Source: a marine gamma proteobacterium HTCC2148 (lineage in GTDB: Bacteria; Pseudomonadota; Gammaproteobacteria; Pseudomonadales; Halieaceae). From it: a DNA stretch of 64,000 nt. The position numbers and the translations under genes are program-made. The notes below the pieces were generated by a model. That model had not been told where the DNA came from. It made no database searches and worked only from the letters and a program-made list of their open reading frames with translations. Positions 26,689 through 36,496 of this stretch are shown here, piece by piece. Position 1 is the first letter of the stretch; the number at the start of each line of letters is the position of its first letter. Location of the stretch: NCBI GenBank assembly GCA_000156295.1, contig DS999234.1, forward strand, positions 41,113-105,112, read 5' to 3'.

Positions 26689-27894
26689 CTAACCTGGCCG
26701 GCCGTCGGGTCGGGGTTGAGCAAGAATTGGCAGATATCGGATAACAAACAGGCCGTAGGCCGTTGCCCAAAGCACAGCAGAGCCTGCGATAACGACACTA
26801 TAGTCAGAGAGCCATATCGGACCGCTTACTCTTAGCAATGCGGCAAGCGCTATGGCAACAAAAGCTAACGCTATTAAAGGACCAACCGCGAGTGTCCGAC
26901 CGGTATGTCCCAGCGAGACCCGGGCAATCATCGCCAAAATCATCATCCCTATGGCCCCCACTGTGAGCGCATGTAAGGCCTGACTATGGCTAATGGCCAT
27001 AGTCAGCTTCGACAGTCCAAGTAGCCCCAGACCGATGGCTATAAACCAGTAGCTAAGGTGCAGGGACCACACCAGAGGCGTGGAAAGCGTTACCCAGCTG
27101 CGCCAGCGAAAAACCCTGAAGCCCTGGCAGGCAGCAGCCAAGAAGAGCAGTAGGGCGCCAATCTCAACTGCCATCAGACCCATTGTGGCAGGTATTGCCA
27201 GCACCATAACAACGGGGCTCAGGCGCTCCAGCCAAGGTAAAGGCTGTACGCGCTCAGTTCCGGTGCCATTGGCGGTAAACATTGGCACCACCCGACCCGC
27301 TACCACCGTCATCAACAAAGCCACCAGCATCACCATAAAATTCGCAGCCATAGCCTGCAGAGCAGGATCATCGTGATAAACGGCGGCGTGGAACATGCCA
27401 TTGGCAAATGTCATGGCCATTAAAATAGGAACAAAAATAATGTTACGCCATTGACGGATGCGCAGGATGGGCGCTGCCAGTGCTATCGCTGCAGCGGGCA
27501 GAAATAATATGTCCAGCAGAGTGACTAGCACGGCGGGTAAAGCCGATGGATACAATAAAACAATTCTGGCGCTTAACCAGAGGAGCACAAGTCCCAAAAG
27601 CGACCAGCCGCGAATACCGGCAATGCCTGTCCAGGTCTGCACCGCAGTGAGCAGAAAGCCCACAACGATTGCAGCAACAAAGCCAAACAGCATTTCATGA
27701 GAGTGCCACCACAAGGACCCGCCGAACGGTGAAATACCGATGGCCCCACTGAACATCCCAGCCCATAGCAAGATACTGATCGTGCTGAATAATGCGCCCA
27801 ACAAAAAAAATGGCCTGAAAGCCAGACGAAACAGGGATGGGCCTGTTCCCACCGGACGCTCCACAACTTTCCCATCACTTCTTAGCACAGTCAT
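26689..27894 (-). CDS. nnrS: NnrS family membrane protein
   Basis: 401 residues with about twelve hydrophobic helices. LFRLAFRPFFLLGALF at the start, WWHSHEMLFGFVAAIVVGFLLTAVQTWTG, and GRVVPMFTAN are the NnrS signatures; the paired histidines probably bind haem or copper. NnrS proteins protect against nitric oxide stress and are usually under NO- or oxygen-responsive control. No denitrification genes are in the window, and I see no FNR/DNR box directly upstream. Confidence 0.93.
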   Translation of the reverse strand: MTVLRSDGKVVERPVGTGPSLFRLAFRPFFLLGALFSTISILLWAGMFSGAIGISPFGGSLWWHSHEMLFGFVAAIVVGFLLTAVQTWTGIAGIRGWSLLGLVLLWLSARIVLLYPSALPAVLVTLLDILFLPAAAIALAAPILRIRQWRNIIFVPILMAMTFANGMFHAAVYHDDPALQAMAANFMVMLVALLMTVVAGRVVPMFTANGTGTERVQPLPWLERLSPVVMVLAIPATMGLMAVEIGALLLFLAAACQGFRVFRWRSWVTLSTPLVWSLHLSYWFIAIGLGLLGLSKLTMAISHSQALHALTVGAIGMMILAMIARVSLGHTGRTLAVGPLIALAFVAIALAALLRVSGPIWLSDYSVVIAGSAVLWATAYGLFVIRYLPILAQPRPDGRPG

Positions 27895-27953
27895 AAGTCA
27901 CCTTTCCTAACCAGCCAGGCCTGCGCTTAAGTGGCTCACTGCAACTCTCACAA

Positions 27954-29192
27954 CTACAGTTTCAGTTGCAGTGTCACCCAAACTTTCTGGGCATCGCTAT
28001 AACGATCGCTGTCGCTGGAGAAGTTGGCGTATTTCAGCTGAGTACTGAACTGCTTGCTAATTGGCCACGTCCCCACCAAATCCCATTCCGTACCAAAGTC
28101 CTCACTGGAGTCCTCGGCAGAAAAGTCGTGGTAGAAGGCACCCAACTTAACCGGACCCAAGTTTCCCGTCACACCCAGATAGAGATCTTCAATACCGTCG
28201 CCAGGTGCAGTCAGGAACTTATCAGCCCAGCCCTGAAATTTGTGCGCTGTCGCCAACGGGGTCTTAAAGCCTACACCGTTATCCGCGCCCAATACTTCAT
28301 AACCCAGTTTGCCGCTTATTCCGGCAGAGCTCATAGCGCCTTCGAGCATGTAATAGTCAGCGTCGTAATCCAAATCACTGTCGCCCGCATCAGATTGCGT
28401 CGCATACGCCGCCTTGACGGCCACAGGACCCAGGTTGCCGCTATAATCAACACCGTAAGTGTCAGTAGAGTTGTTCACCGACTTATTGGGAGACCAAGCG
28501 CCGCGCTCATCAATCTCCAGTGCGTAAATGAAGCCGCTCAAGGTGTGGTTGTCTCCCAGTTTCCAATCGAGCCGGGCCAGGTGATTGTTACCTTTCCAGT
28601 TGGCAGGCTGGGCCGCGCTATCATCCGGACCAAAAACTCGGTTGATGTTGTAAACGTAGGCATAGTCCAAGTGCAGGTTGCTGGCTTCGCCCCACTGCGC
28701 GCGCAGGCCATCGTAAGTTTGTTCGTTCTGGCGCCAGGCAACACCACCGACAAAACGCTGACTGCCATGCAATATACGTTGTCTACCATAAATGCCTGAC
28801 AGGTTTTCAGTACCGTACTTCACCCACGCTTGATTCACTTCAGTGCCCTTTGGATCTGCAACAACAGGCCGGTCCACTTTGCCATTCTCAGTGGAGTTGA
28901 AATCATCGCTGCCCACATAGGTAACGTTGTCAAACTCCAGCAATCCGTTAAAGCCACCCACGGTGCCGCTCTGAAAAGTCAGGCGAGAACGCAGGGTGGA
29001 CGCATTAGCATCTTTAGCAAAAGCGTCATCGTCGACATTTTCAAAGCGATATCTGAAATCGACTTTCGCAGTGCCCTCACTTACCGCCTTGCTCAATGCC
29101 TCAGAGAATCCGTCTTGAGCCTGTGCCCCCACAGTCAGGCCAGCAGCCAGAAGCCCTGAAATAATCATCAAGTAACTTTTCTTGTCGTTCAT
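27954..29192 (-). CDS. Outer-membrane porin, alginate-export/OprD-like
   Basis: About 412 residues. Signal peptide ending VGAQAQD, then a regular pattern of beta strands with many Gly, Asp and aromatic residues: KVDFRYRFENVDDDAF, STLRSRLTFQSGTVGGFNGLLEFDNV, VNQAWVKYG, YGRQRI. This is the alginate_exp-type porin pattern of marine gammaproteobacteria. The last strand ends VTLQLKL rather than in an aromatic residue. ATG at 29192 has GGA seven bases upstream; an earlier ATG at 29204 is possible. Likely solute: unknown. Confidence 0.85.
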   Translation of the reverse strand: MNDKKSYLMIISGLLAAGLTVGAQAQDGFSEALSKAVSEGTAKVDFRYRFENVDDDAFAKDANASTLRSRLTFQSGTVGGFNGLLEFDNVTYVGSDDFNSTENGKVDRPVVADPKGTEVNQAWVKYGTENLSGIYGRQRILHGSQRFVGGVAWRQNEQTYDGLRAQWGEASNLHLDYAYVYNINRVFGPDDSAAQPANWKGNNHLARLDWKLGDNHTLSGFIYALEIDERGAWSPNKSVNNSTDTYGVDYSGNLGPVAVKAAYATQSDAGDSDLDYDADYYMLEGAMSSAGISGKLGYEVLGADNGVGFKTPLATAHKFQGWADKFLTAPGDGIEDLYLGVTGNLGPVKLGAFYHDFSAEDSSEDFGTEWDLVGTWPISKQFSTQLKYANFSSDSDRYSDAQKVWVTLQLKL

Positions 29193-29590
29193 AGAGTTAT
29201 CCATTCATATAATAAGTAATGATTGGGGCTGAACCACTTATCATCGCCCCCTCCCTGATCTCATCATTATCTGGGAAAAATATACCACAGCGAATGTCAC
29301 CAACCGCTGTAAGCCCTGCCTGCTTACTGCGCACAATTTAGTAACTGCAAGATGACGGATCCTTCCAGTTGTTCGAGATTACATTAACAGCCTGATCATA
29401 GGCCTTGCGTTCAGGGTGCCAGTTCACCATGGGTGCGCACCCTGGCCGAAGTTCCACCTAAAGGTATGGATATGCCGTCTTCCAAAACTGAATTACTTCG
29501 TGGAACCTCACTGTGTTGGTGGCAGGCGTTACAAGCAGCGCGACACCGAGTATCGATGCTCAGATCAACACATTCATAACCTCGAAACAC
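29193..29590. other. Intergenic region upstream of the porin
   Basis: About 400 bases without a supported gene. It must contain the porin promoter. It also holds a perfect 12-base palindrome GGGTGCGCACCC at 29431-29442. A 60-codon frame at 29416-29598 has no ribosome site or motif and is not called. Confidence 0.5.
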
Positions 29591-29956
29591 TTACTTGACA
29601 GAAGACGCCAGAATAAAGGCCTCCAGGTCTTTATCGATACCCAATACATGACGCTTGAGCCACTCTGTTAGATATGTCGATATCACTCCCATGAATAACG
29701 CATCGTACTGTTGATCGTGCATTAGCAGCTTTTCTATCTCGTCGCGAAAGTGATCATGCGCCCGAATATGCACCTCGCGGCCAGGAAAATTCACAAGTTC
29801 CATATAGCGTTCTTCGAGGGTGAAGTGCGTTTGTGTGTATTCCAACAGGCGCTGGATGACTGCCGTACCTGAATCTGGCTTACGAATATCATCCAGAATT
29901 TCAAATAGCACTTGGTGCTGGGCGTCCTGCCATATCAGTTCACTGGTCTTTTGCAT
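29591..29956 (-). CDS. Bacteriohemerythrin
   Basis: 121 residues, one four-helix hemerythrin domain. Iron ligands are in place: HFTLEE (His and Glu), HIRAHDHF and KRHVLGIDKDLEAF (His and Asp). An unusual point is the first His, here in WQDAQHQ at the position of the usual H-x-x-L/Q motif. The protein binds oxygen, NO or iron at a di-iron site. It has a palindrome upstream and lies near nnrS and mobB. ATG start. Confidence 0.9.
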   Translation of the reverse strand: MQKTSELIWQDAQHQVLFEILDDIRKPDSGTAVIQRLLEYTQTHFTLEERYMELVNFPGREVHIRAHDHFRDEIEKLLMHDQQYDALFMGVISTYLTEWLKRHVLGIDKDLEAFILASSVK

Positions 29957-29991
29957 GCTGTGTAGTGTGTCAAGTCAGCAAAAACAAGACC

Positions 29992-30005
29992 ATGACTCAA
30001 GTCAT
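29992..30005. promoter_or_regulatory. Palindrome ATGACTCAAGTCAT upstream of hemerythrin
   Basis: Perfect 6-2-6 inverted repeat 36 bases before the hemerythrin start and 12 bases past the end of mobB. Related half-sites (GTCAAGTCA, TGACTCA) are nearby. It is a candidate operator; it does not match the FNR consensus TTGAT-N4-ATCAA. Confidence 0.4.
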
Positions 30006-30016
30006 TGAATTGTGAC

Positions 30017-30535
30017 TCAGCTGGGTCGCGCCAAGCCACAATAATCGAGAACAAAATTGGCGATAGCATCGATGTCGTCCAGTGCAAGCAAAGGACCCGC
30101 GCATCGGTAATCGGACGGGATTATCGTTTCGTCGCTGGCAATCGCAACAATGGGCTGGGCTTCAGCGGGCAGCACTTCAGTATTGTTTGATGGCCTGACC
30201 ACCTGAATTTTGGGCTGTTGTCCCATCTTGAAGCCTTCTACGATCACCAGGTCCACGGGTCGCAATTGCTGGAGAAGCTCATCGAGCTCAGGTTCCTGTT
30301 CGTCGCCAGCTTCGCTCATCAAAGCCCAGCGTCGATTAGAAGAGAGCAGCACCTGTGCAGCACCTGCCTCTCTGTGGGTGTAACTGTCGCTGCCGGGCTT
30401 GTCGATATCAAAATCACAATGTGCATGCTTGATGGTAGACACCTGGAAGCCACGGGCGCTGATGTTTTCAACCAATCGCGCTACCAGCGTGGTCTTGCCG
30501 CTGTTCTTCCAGCCGGTTACCCCAAAAACTTGCAT
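30017..30535 (-). CDS. mobB: Molybdopterin-guanine dinucleotide biosynthesis adapter MobB
   Basis: 172 residues. P-loop GWKNSGKTTL at 8-17, VSTIKHAHCDFDIDKPGSDSYTHREAGA and VEGFKMGQQPKI are the MobB hallmarks. It binds GTP and helps MobA attach GMP to molybdopterin, for DMSO/nitrate reductase-type enzymes. No mobA or molybdoenzyme is in the window. Confidence 0.95.
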   Translation of the reverse strand: MQVFGVTGWKNSGKTTLVARLVENISARGFQVSTIKHAHCDFDIDKPGSDSYTHREAGAAQVLLSSNRRWALMSEAGDEQEPELDELLQQLRPVDLVIVEGFKMGQQPKIQVVRPSNNTEVLPAEAQPIVAIASDETIIPSDYRCAGPLLALDDIDAIANFVLDYCGLARPS

Positions 30536-30592
30536 TAAATAAACCTTTGGGGGAACCGGTAAGGTATCGGCCCGATCTCAAACGTGATGACA

Positions 30593-31432
30593 CTATGCTC
30601 CAATCGTGGTGCGGTGCAACAACCGGTTGTAACCTTCGTAGCCACCGGTGGCGGAGTGCAATACTGCACGGTTATCCCACATCAATAGTGTTCCCTGCTC
30701 CCAGTGATGGCGATAACGAAATTCTTCGCGAGTTTGCCATTCGTACAGCTCCGTCAGCAATGCTCTCTCCTCTTCCCCTTCGAGGCCTTCAATACCGATC
30801 ATGTATCCGACAGTGCCAAGGATTGAGTCTCTACCCGTCTCCGGATGACTAAAGATGATCAGATGCGACTGCGTCGCCGCTGCATTGTCAGAGGGTCGAA
30901 TATCCATACTGCGGCCCGCTGCTTTATCTGCGTCTCCGAGAATACCCGCAGGCGAGTAGCCCATGATCGCAGAGTGCACTGCCCGCTTACCTTCCAGTTT
31001 GTCCCTCAACGACTTTGGCATTGCAGCCGCAGCGGCCACCTGATCAGCAAATAAAGTATCGCCGCCTGTCGGCGGAATCGTAACACCATACAAACACGTG
31101 CCCTGTGGCGGGCGTGCCTGAAAACTCCAGTCGCTGTGCCATTGTTCTGCAAATAGCGAAGTGGTCTCGCCTGCATCACGCTGGACAGCGATAATGTGCT
31201 TCCTGCCAGTAATGGGCGCAATAAATGGGTCGTCACCAAAAGGGCCGAAACATAGCGTGAAGCGCTCTAGATCATCGTCACTCAAAGACTGACCTGGAAA
31301 ACTGAGGACCTGGTGCTGCAACCATGCCTCGCGAATTTGGGCGACCAGTGTTGGTGCTAGCTCCCGGGATAGATCAACCCCGCGAACCTCGGCGCCACAA
31401 GATTGGCCACTGGCGGTAACTTCGATGTTCAT
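30593..31432 (-). CDS. TauD/TfdA-type Fe(II)/2-oxoglutarate dioxygenase
   Basis: About 279 residues. The facial triad is visible: H and D in QWHSDWSF and the distal H in AVLHSA, with the 2-oxoglutarate-binding Arg in RLLHRTTI. These enzymes hydroxylate sulfonates, herbicide ethers or similar substrates; which one is unknown. ATG 31432 is chosen because GGGGA lies seven bases upstream; an upstream in-frame start adds 18 poorly fitting residues. Confidence 0.9.
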   Translation of the reverse strand: MNIEVTASGQSCGAEVRGVDLSRELAPTLVAQIREAWLQHQVLSFPGQSLSDDDLERFTLCFGPFGDDPFIAPITGRKHIIAVQRDAGETTSLFAEQWHSDWSFQARPPQGTCLYGVTIPPTGGDTLFADQVAAAAAMPKSLRDKLEGKRAVHSAIMGYSPAGILGDADKAAGRSMDIRPSDNAAATQSHLIIFSHPETGRDSILGTVGYMIGIEGLEGEEERALLTELYEWQTREEFRYRHHWEQGTLLMWDNRAVLHSATGGYEGYNRLLHRTTIGA

Positions 31433-31577
31433 AAACAGGTCCCCATTGGAAAACGACACAACAACACTGACTAACCACTTCAGCACGACATTATCAGCAA
31501 AAACGTATTCTGTTCTATACTGCCATGCTTTCAGGCGCTAACAAAAGCGTTGTCAGTCTTACCGAGGAGAAGCCCAG

Positions 31578-32069
31578 GTGAATTACCCGGACAGGGAAAC
31601 CATCATCGAGAAGCTTCAGCTAGAGGCTCATACAGAAGGTGGTTATTTCAGGCGAACCTTTCAGGCAGACCATCGCGAAAAAATTGCGAGTGACAACGGT
31701 CCGCGTTACGCCCTCACCTCTATATATTACCTTTTAACGGCAGAGTCCCCGGTTGGCCACTGGCACCTCAATCAATCGGATATCATCCACTACTTTCACC
31801 TGGGTAGCCCCATAGATTACTACCTGATTGAGGCAGACGGCAGAAAACGAACGGCGACTCTGGGACCTGATCTGGCAGCGGGTCAACAATTGCAACTGAC
31901 GGTACCCGGCGGCACCTGGAAAGCGTCTCATCTTTCCACAGGAGACTACGGCCTTATCAGCGAAGCGGTGTCCCCCGGTTTCGAATACGAAGATATGTGC
32001 CTCGCAAAGGCACAGAGGCTAATCTCAGAGTTCCCTCAACACCAAGCCCTTATTGAAGCTTACACCTGA
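31578..32069 (+). CDS. DUF985 cupin family protein
   Basis: 163 residues. HTEGGYFRRTF, SIYYLL, HWHLNQSDIIHYFHLGSPIDYYLI and GPDLAAGQQLQLTVPGGTWKAS follow the DUF985 cupin pattern closely. The metal site is probably formed by the histidines in this core. Function unknown. GTG start with GAGGAGA upstream. The EamA transporter follows within eight bases. Confidence 0.9.
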   Translation: MNYPDRETIIEKLQLEAHTEGGYFRRTFQADHREKIASDNGPRYALTSIYYLLTAESPVGHWHLNQSDIIHYFHLGSPIDYYLIEADGRKRTATLGPDLAAGQQLQLTVPGGTWKASHLSTGDYGLISEAVSPGFEYEDMCLAKAQRLISEFPQHQALIEAYT

Positions 32070-32076
32070 TATCGGC

Positions 32077-32940
32077 ATGCCAAAGTCCAAACTCATTATT
32101 GTCGGGATTATTGCAGTGCTCACCATGTCGGCCGTACCAGTGCTGGTAAAATCCACGACGGCCAATGAATACACAGTGGGCATTGCTCGCCTGGCCATTG
32201 CGGTACTGGCATTCATGCCGTTGGTCGTTTTGCGAGGCTATCTACTAAAGCTAAGCCGCAAACAATGGCTGCAGCTAGTCACTATAGGCGTTGTTTTTGG
32301 GTTCCACTGGCTGACTTATTTTATGAGCATCAAGCTGGCTACTGCAGCTATCGCCGCATTAACTATCCTCACTTATAGCGTGCAATACCTGGTGCTGGCG
32401 CATCTGTTCAACTCGGAGAAGGTCAGTCCTATCGAGTGGCTGGCCATCGGCGTCTGTTTTGCAGGCTGTATTGTTGTCGCTCCTGACTTCTCGCTCAGTA
32501 ATGATGTGTCCCTGGGCATTGCAATAGGCCTGCTAAGTGCCCTTTTTTACGCCGCCATGCCATTGCTGCATCAGAGAGCTAGCGATATTGGCACCCTGGA
32601 GCGAACCTGGGCGCAATTTTTCTTTGCGCTACTGGTATTCATCCCGCTTTGGGGACGAGCAAACTGGGACCTCACCCGGCTAGACGTCTCTCAACTATTG
32701 GTGCTTGGCCTCGTATGTACTGTTTTTTCACATGGGCTGTGGGTTAAAGCGAGTACTGAGTTGCCCGCACTCTACGCCAGTATGATTTACTTTTTATACT
32801 TACCAGGTGCACTCATCGGCAGCGCCCTGTTTCTTGGTGAACCTATTACGCCGGTCAAGATACTCGGCTGCGTTCTGGTATTTGGTTCCAGCGCGGCACT
32901 GGCAATTTACCGCTACCGTCGCCGCCATTTGGTAACCTAA
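32077..32940 (+). CDS. EamA/DMT family transporter
   Basis: About 287 residues with ten membrane helices in two EamA repeats: VPVLVKSTTANEYTVGIARLAIAVLAF in the first, LYASMIYFLYLPGALIGSALFLGEPITPVKILGCVLVFGSSA in the second. DMT carriers export or import metabolites such as amino acids; the substrate here is unknown. An in-frame TTG at 32053 would overlap the DUF985 gene; ATG 32077 begins right before the first helix. Probably an operon with DUF985. Confidence 0.88.
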   Translation: MPKSKLIIVGIIAVLTMSAVPVLVKSTTANEYTVGIARLAIAVLAFMPLVVLRGYLLKLSRKQWLQLVTIGVVFGFHWLTYFMSIKLATAAIAALTILTYSVQYLVLAHLFNSEKVSPIEWLAIGVCFAGCIVVAPDFSLSNDVSLGIAIGLLSALFYAAMPLLHQRASDIGTLERTWAQFFFALLVFIPLWGRANWDLTRLDVSQLLVLGLVCTVFSHGLWVKASTELPALYASMIYFLYLPGALIGSALFLGEPITPVKILGCVLVFGSSAALAIYRYRRRHLVT

Positions 32941-32999
32941 AGTGACCTGCCAGGCTCTCCGCAAAGAAAAGTTATTGCTTCATCTTCAAGGAATATTTT

Positions 33000-33788
33000 A
33001 TGAGTTTCGAAAAAGCCTCCTCCGTCAATGCCGTGGGCAATAATTACGAGGCGCATATTGCCGATGGCTGGGACATACTGGGTAATGCCAATGGCGGATA
33101 TTTGATGGCTCTGGGCGCACGTGCCATGGCCGAGGCTAGCAGACCTCATCCCTTCACGGTCACCGCACACTTCCTGTCGCCTGGCATGGCCGGTCCCATC
33201 AGCATTCATCCAGAGACGCTCAAGACCGGACGCAGATTGAATACCATGCGCGCGAGCGTGCGTGGGCCAGAGAAGACAATCATCGAATTGCTGGGTAGCT
33301 TCGGGGAAGTGGAAGATGTCGATGGAGCCGTGCTAGTGGACGCTCAGCCGCCAGAGCTGCCATCACCCGAACAATGCTGTCATATTATTGGCAGTGAGAA
33401 AGGGTTCCCGCCGCCTATAGTCGATCGGCTGGAAATGCGTCTGCACCCCGATGACGCCTCACTATTTCAAGGACAACCCAGCGGGAAGCCAGTGGTGAGG
33501 GGTTGGGCCCGGCTGTTAGACAACGAACCCGTTGACGCCTTTGGCCTAATGCTGATTGCTGACGCCTTCCCACCCACGATATTCAATGCACGGCTGCCCG
33601 TAGCTTGGGTTCCCACAGTAGAAATGACAGTTCAGATTCGCGCAATTCCCGCCAAGGGATGGCTGCGCTGTAAGTTCAGCACCCGCTTTATCACTGGCGG
33701 TATGCTGGAAGAAGATGGGGAAATATGGGACGGCAATGGTCGCCTGGTAGCGCTGTCGCGACAGCTGGCATTATTGCCCCGGGGATAA
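33000..33788 (+). CDS. TesB-like acyl-CoA thioesterase (double hotdog)
   Basis: 262 residues, two hotdog halves. NANGGYLMALGARAMAEA and HPFTVTAHFLSPG mark the first half; DAFPPTIFNARLPVAWVPTVEMTVQIRA marks the second. Enzymes of this family hydrolyse medium to long acyl-CoA esters. AAGGAA eight bases before the ATG. Substrate specificity cannot be predicted. Confidence 0.86.
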   Translation: MSFEKASSVNAVGNNYEAHIADGWDILGNANGGYLMALGARAMAEASRPHPFTVTAHFLSPGMAGPISIHPETLKTGRRLNTMRASVRGPEKTIIELLGSFGEVEDVDGAVLVDAQPPELPSPEQCCHIIGSEKGFPPPIVDRLEMRLHPDDASLFQGQPSGKPVVRGWARLLDNEPVDAFGLMLIADAFPPTIFNARLPVAWVPTVEMTVQIRAIPAKGWLRCKFSTRFITGGMLEEDGEIWDGNGRLVALSRQLALLPRG

Positions 33789-33812
33789 CAGGCGCCTTTG
33801 GCAGAGTGCGTG

Positions 33813-35042
33813 TTACATCCGGTCAAACTCAATTTTGCGCATGAAGCCGGCCATCTCCTTCAGGTACTTGCCCTTATCAAGGTGAACCAGATGGTTCCCG
33901 GGAAACCAGTGAATCCTGGGCCGGTCCCAGTGGTCCCACAGCAGCCGAGCGTGCTTGGGCGGAGCTAGTCGATCACCCGCGCCGGCGATGACCATCAAGC
34001 GTTCTTTGGGAAGTAGTGGCTGATAAGTCAACGCTGAGTGGACCGCTAACTCATGACGAATATCCCTGACACTGGTACCTGTGATCTTCAACATGGCTTT
34101 AATTGAAAGATTCAATGGAAACCACTCCAAGACCAGATCAGCGAGACTAACCACCGGTACATTTGGAATCGCAAACTCAAGACGATCTTCAACTGAAGCC
34201 AACAGCGCGGAGGTGTAACCGCCCAGGCTGATTCCCGTTACCCCTACCTTACTGACCCCCTCTGACTCGAGATAGTCCATAAAAATACGGAAGTCATGCA
34301 CTGCGTGGGCAAAAGATTCGTTGATGTGAGCGGTACCATTGGCGAAAAAGCCGTGGCCGCTAAAAGGCGATGAGCGCGACGCTCGTTTTCCGTGATGTGG
34401 CAGCGTATAAAGCAAAATGTCATAGCCCTGCTGGTAGAACCACGGCAGCGCAAAGAACATGCGGTTCACCCAGTAAGGATCCGCCATGAACCCGTGAATC
34501 ACTGCGATAGTGGGTCGTGGGCCGTCATTGTGACGCCAGTGCTGGGCGACCGCGCGCATGTTCCGTTTTAGCTTGGGATACTCTTCCCGCAACTTGGGAT
34601 TCACGGTCTTGAAAGGGCTGTCAAAGCTGAGCAGGCGACAGCTGCCGTCATCCGGGCGGAACCGCAGCAAGCCAGCGTTAGATGACTTCATCTGCACTTT
34701 CGAGGAATTGGGCCGCTTAAAAAAGGCAGCGGGGTCAGCCTTGTTGGCCTTGCGTTGATAAAAAGCCCGATTGCCTGCATCACGCTTCAATTGCATCGGC
34801 TTGAAGCTGGACGGCAAAGCAAGTGTGTTCAGCATGCTGGCTCCGGTTGTACGCAGCAGCAAATCGCCCAGCGCTGTCGCATCAACGGTCATTTCGGTAC
34901 GCAGGTCGAGCTCGAAATCGTCGGGGAACTTGTGAAAGCTGCTTTCCAAATGCTCCCACCAGGGCTGTGGCGGCATAATACGCCGGGTATGACTATAGGT
35001 CTCGTTGGCGACCCGGGAGACGGTAGTGGCGATGTCGTACAT
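33813..35042 (-). CDS. Alpha/beta hydrolase family protein
   Basis: 409 residues. About 165 residues precede a classic alpha/beta hydrolase core: oxyanion motif VIHGFMADPY, nucleophile elbow GISLGGY (Ser), acid in GAGDRLAPP and His in FPGNHLVHLD. No signal peptide, so cytoplasmic. The long N-terminal extension is unassigned. Converges on the thioesterase. Confidence 0.87.
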   Translation of the reverse strand: MYDIATTVSRVANETYSHTRRIMPPQPWWEHLESSFHKFPDDFELDLRTEMTVDATALGDLLLRTTGASMLNTLALPSSFKPMQLKRDAGNRAFYQRKANKADPAAFFKRPNSSKVQMKSSNAGLLRFRPDDGSCRLLSFDSPFKTVNPKLREEYPKLKRNMRAVAQHWRHNDGPRPTIAVIHGFMADPYWVNRMFFALPWFYQQGYDILLYTLPHHGKRASRSSPFSGHGFFANGTAHINESFAHAVHDFRIFMDYLESEGVSKVGVTGISLGGYTSALLASVEDRLEFAIPNVPVVSLADLVLEWFPLNLSIKAMLKITGTSVRDIRHELAVHSALTYQPLLPKERLMVIAGAGDRLAPPKHARLLWDHWDRPRIHWFPGNHLVHLDKGKYLKEMAGFMRKIEFDRM

Positions 35043-35317
35043 GCTGCTGACCCTGCGGTGTTTTTATAAGAATAGTGTACTCGATGGTGTTCGCTTTGCT
35101 AGCACCACGAAACAAAACTCCACCAGACTGGCTTGTCTACTTCACGTTTATGCAGCCGAAGATGCAGTGCCGGGTATGCCGCTGATCTGGGCTGGCGCTT
35201 GCGCACGGCCTCATGCGACGGCGGTCAAAATCGCCCCACCAAACGTCATTCAATTGCCAGAACAGAAACAATTGACTACATTGTTGGCCTCAAGATTGTG
35301 ATACCCCGGAATTTAGT

Positions 35318-36430
35318 TTGAGTTTTTCCAGCGCTACCGTTTACTGCCGCCTTTTCCCCAGCATTGCCATGGCAATGCTGTTATGCGCTTGCACCAGCCA
35401 TGAACACCAGTCTTATGACGCTGGCGGCCAACCTTACACGATGCCTGCGGCCTATCCGGCTGGATATTATGACTACAGCGCACCCCGCCCGGAGCCGGAA
35501 ACCTATCAACTCCCTTTCCAGCAAGTGCCCGGCTACCATCTATCGGGTATTCGCTTTGCCTCTAGCGAGCAAAATGGACAGCCTGGCAATCTTGTTGATG
35601 CACGCTACTTTCGAAGCCACAAAAGCGGACCAAAGCCGCTGTTGATCGTGTTACCCATATGGGCGACACACACCTTTCCTTCTACGGTTATATCCAATGG
35701 CTACGCCCAGCATGCCCAGGGGCAGGTCAACGTGCTTTGGTTGCAAGGTGATGGGCCTCTATTCAAATGGTTTGAAATGTCAAAGATAGACAACGAAGAC
35801 GATTTCACGCGCGAGGTAGAAACAGCCTCTGCACGGTTTCGCGCCGTTTCTATCGATACGCGCCGACTGATCGACTGGGCAGAGACCCAACCGGAAATCG
35901 ACAGTTCACGAATCGCTATTATCGGTTTTTCAATGAGCGCTCTGGTGGGCGCTAATGTCGCTGGTAACGACCCGCGCATTAGTACTGCCGTTTATGTGCT
36001 GGGGGGCGCCAAGCCCTGGAACATGATGGCCGAGTGCAATATGGTCGTGCAGTACATGCGCGAGCAAGTGAGTGAAGAGCTGAACTGGGACCAGGAGCAG
36101 TATCGCGAATTTTTCCGCAAGCATCTGGCACTGGGAGACCCTGCGCGCTGGCGCGGACGCTACCGGCCAGAAAACACGCTCATCATCGAGAGCAGCAAAG
36201 ATGACTGCATTCCCGAGGAGTCACGTGAATCGTTATTTTACGCCACCGGCCAGCCCGAGCGTGTCGTCTACCCCTATAATCATTGGCAGCCCTTTTTATC
36301 AATGACCCCAATGGGACGTAATATTCTGACCCAGGACATTTTCGAATTTCTCGATCGTAAATTATTGCCCCGTCAAAATGGTTCCCATCAGGGCGGCAGT
36401 GTCCTGACCTCCTCAGCACAATCACGATAA
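35318..36430 (+). CDS. Alpha/beta hydrolase lipoprotein (dienelactone hydrolase-like)
   Basis: 370 residues. The lipobox LCAC puts the acylated Cys near residue 25, followed by a Tyr/Pro-rich linker. Hydrolase core: VLPIWATHTFPSTV, nucleophile GFSMSAL, acid SSKDDCIPEE and catalytic His in YPYNHWQPF. It is anchored to the envelope and may cleave esters or small polymers. TTG start; the upstream 275 bases hold no supported gene. Confidence 0.83.
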   Translation: MSFSSATVYCRLFPSIAMAMLLCACTSHEHQSYDAGGQPYTMPAAYPAGYYDYSAPRPEPETYQLPFQQVPGYHLSGIRFASSEQNGQPGNLVDARYFRSHKSGPKPLLIVLPIWATHTFPSTVISNGYAQHAQGQVNVLWLQGDGPLFKWFEMSKIDNEDDFTREVETASARFRAVSIDTRRLIDWAETQPEIDSSRIAIIGFSMSALVGANVAGNDPRISTAVYVLGGAKPWNMMAECNMVVQYMREQVSEELNWDQEQYREFFRKHLALGDPARWRGRYRPENTLIIESSKDDCIPEESRESLFYATGQPERVVYPYNHWQPFLSMTPMGRNILTQDIFEFLDRKLLPRQNGSHQGGSVLTSSAQSR

Positions 36431-36496
36431 GCTCAATTGACTTTTATCGACCCCTGTTTATACTAAGTTCCAAATTGATACTGTGAGAGTGCTGCC

